A stretch of DNA of 64,000 nt. It comes from Andrena cerasifolii (taxonomy: Eukaryota > Arthropoda > Insecta > Hymenoptera > Andrenidae). A program made the translations under genes and the position numbers. The notes under the pieces are model-generated. The model saw nothing but the letters and a program-made list of their open reading frames with translations, had not been told where the DNA came from and made no database searches. How positions within the stretch are numbered: position 1 is the stretch's first letter; each line of letters begins with the position of its first letter. The DNA is taken from NCBI RefSeq assembly GCF_050908995.1, contig NC_135133.1, positions 9,466,001 through 9,530,000 of the forward strand, read 5' to 3'. Shown piece after piece: positions 61,881-64,000 of the stretch.

Positions 61881-64000
61881 CGGTTCATCCGATTTGGTAT
61901 AAAGTAACCCGCTTCAAGCATTTTGATCCCCTCGCGCTGCAAGTCAGCGATCCTCCGTCGATCCATGGTTGGGCCACGACCACAGAGAGGCGAGGCGCGC
62001 AGGAATGAGCACCTCTGATTAGGAAGCACGGGGGTGTGGCTCGACGACAATACTGTCTGGCTGTTAACATCTCGCTCAACCCCTTGAAAATCCCCTTCCG
62101 GGTACTTTCCTTTACAACGTAACTTCCCTCGTTCGAGTCTTCGCGCTCCTCGCCTTCCGCCGCGAGAGGCAAGGAGCACGGGGCGAGCGGATCGTCGGGG
62201 GCCCCGCGATCCCAGCGGCGAGGGAGGACGAGGGGTAGCGTGCACGAGTCCGTTGGTTTATTGCACCCCTCGCTTTTATGGTATTCCGGGCTTCAAAAAT
62301 GCATTAAGCTGGCGGAACAGACTGTTGGGCGAGGACGCCGTGCCATCGTCATTGTCGTCGACGTTGCAGGGCCTCGAAATGGGCCATCGCGGTTTAAAGC
62401 ACCGTCTCCCCGTTCACCGCCGTGTCGGCCGAGAAATCGAACGCCTTCTGGTCGAGCCTCGCGCACCCTCGGGGGAATTCGAGAGGGGTGTGCGAACAAG
62501 CCTGCTGGCTGAAAGAGTCCAGCGTACCCGCGCAAGAACCTGCCGGTTTTTGCGGTGTCAAATCATCCGAGAGGACAATCTCGGTCTGCGGATTTGAGTT
62601 ATACGCGGACGTCACGCGGGGGCGAGAGCTCGACCATTATTCCTCCGATCCGAGTGTTTTTCCGGCGACTTTTTCCGCGGGTGGGACCCGGTAGCCCGGG
62701 CCTCCTCGATACCCGGGGATCCCGGCGTTTTAATATTCCACGAATTTCGCGGGTTTTTGATCGTCCAACGTTTCCGGGCGCTGCCGGCACTCTGGGAAGC
62801 GCACTTTCCAATCTCCCTCCGAGGAGGATATCCGTGATCCTCCGCGTCTAGTGGATGGAAAACTCGAGGGGCGGAGAGGCAGGGAGGAGGACGTCGTGAA
62901 AGGAGATCAGTCAAGCTCCATGTCCTTTGGAATCGCGAGTTGCAGCGCGGCACGGGGGAAAAGAGTTGATTTCTTCTCGACTTCGAGATTTCCATTTTAC
63001 GGCCAGGTTTTGCCAGAGACAGCGCCCGGGCGAGTCGAGCTTCCCTGGCGCGGAGCGGACCGTTTCGTGGCGTGCGCAAATTAGGTTGCCGCCCGGTCTA
63101 CGTGCAAAAGTCGTGTCGTTCTAAATAACCGGCGAGCCGTGTTCGGCAGACACGTGTTGGGGTTGTCGTTCTTTGAGTACCCACTCGACGACCGTCCAAC
63201 CTACCCCCGCGTTCCCACCCACTTCTTCTTCTTGGTCTTGAACGCGTGCCAACGCGGATGGCCGGGTATCAGGCTAGATTCGCGTGCACGCGTCCTCTAA
63301 ATCGAGCAACGACCGAAAAACGGGAGGCTAACGCTGATGTTGCACGAAAAGAGCGACACCTGGCGGTGGGATTGTTCGCTGCTGAGATTCTAGGTGAACG
63401 ATTGGGAGATTAAGAAGGCGGAATGGTGTCGAGTGCTTGCTAATTTTTTAACCTGGGGAATTCAGGTGGTTACCGTGCTACTGTTTTTAAATTCACGGGG
63501 CTAGTGAGATAGAAATTTTCTTTGATTCGAAGGTACAGAGTTGTGGGTAGACTAAGGATAGTGGTATGCTGTGTTACGGGTCAGTAGAAGTGGCTTAGGT
63601 ATGGTCAGACCGGCGCACTGAGGTCGTACACGAGGCAGAAGTAGAATAGGTCGACCATTAGTCAGACTAAGGCATATGGATAGCTGCACGTCTACCGCGA
63701 AGTGATCGTGCACATTAATCGTATCCAGGCATCTAGTACAGTTCATAGAACACTGTTTATGCAAGAGAAGTGGAATAAATAAAGGAAGATTATACACAGT
63801 CACTAATTTCAGAAATCTCTATTCGTACCCCATTATTTTTCCAACTGTTTCCTTATCACATCCTCCACTCTGTTTGCAACGTACAAGCAAGCTACCCACC
63901 CTGCAAGAACCTCACCACCGACGGAACCGCGCGAGCGCGACAGCGATCTCGCCGAGTGTCTCCGCAGATGAATTTTCAATCCCACCCGAAAGCTCGCAGG
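61881..64000. other. no gene recognised; presumed upstream syntrophin intron or flank
   Basis: GC-rich in the first part, with a degenerate GTAGAAT-like tract near 63590-63700. I searched both strands for a PDZ-type motif (GLGISIKGG-like) and syntrophin N-terminal sequence and did not find them. If the gene continues upstream, its PDZ exon must lie past the window end. Confidence 0.45.

Overview
This window is animal nuclear DNA, most likely from an insect and probably a hymenopteran (bee, wasp, ant or sawfly). The grounds are spliced exons of an insect-type syntrophin, very long introns, abundant CpG throughout (no sign of vertebrate-like CpG loss), and a GC-rich background broken by AT-rich islands that are often non-autonomous DNA transposons. 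The species cannot be named from the sequence. There are no bacterial-style genes, rRNA, tRNA or CRISPR that I can support; nearly all open frames of 60-280 codons are chance frames in GC-rich intron DNA.

One gene accounts for the recognisable coding sequence: the 3' half of a syntrophin (alpha/beta type, Drosophila Syn1-like) on the minus strand. Six exons lie at 59093-59018 (probable), 51388-51180, 18677-18454, 3023-2809, 2380-2163 and 671-579 (stop TAG). All five introns have GT-AG borders, codon phases agree across every junction, and together the exons give 344 codons plus stop. They encode the second half of the split PH1 domain, PH2 and the syntrophin-unique C-terminal domain. The N-terminal part (first half of PH1 and the PDZ domain) was not found and should lie beyond position 64000. 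Introns are about 7.6, 32.5, 15.4, 0.4 and 1.5 kb.

The introns hold the rest of the content. The main item is a 6.6-kb tandem satellite (about 42428-49035; 187-bp unit, with a 170-bp variant) inside the 32.5-kb intron, with nested higher-order duplications of 544, 935 and 1292 bp. Short DNA transposons with inverted ends are scattered around it: two families flanked by TTAA (5389-5661 and 27065-27772; 9252-9972 and 18782-19532), a Transib-like element whose ends are CACAGTG with a 5-bp target duplication (55508-56231), an internally deleted IS630/Tc1-type element keeping both ends of a decayed transposase (61048-61878), an element with word-like repeats inside its inverted ends (31621-32542), and a 505-bp MITE-like element (16810-17314). 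Microsatellites, degenerate GTAGAAT-type repeats and a purine-rich stretch complete the picture.

The window is therefore a transposon- and satellite-bearing intronic landscape of a single cytoskeletal/dystrophin-complex adaptor gene. The coding exons total about 1 kb of 64 kb.
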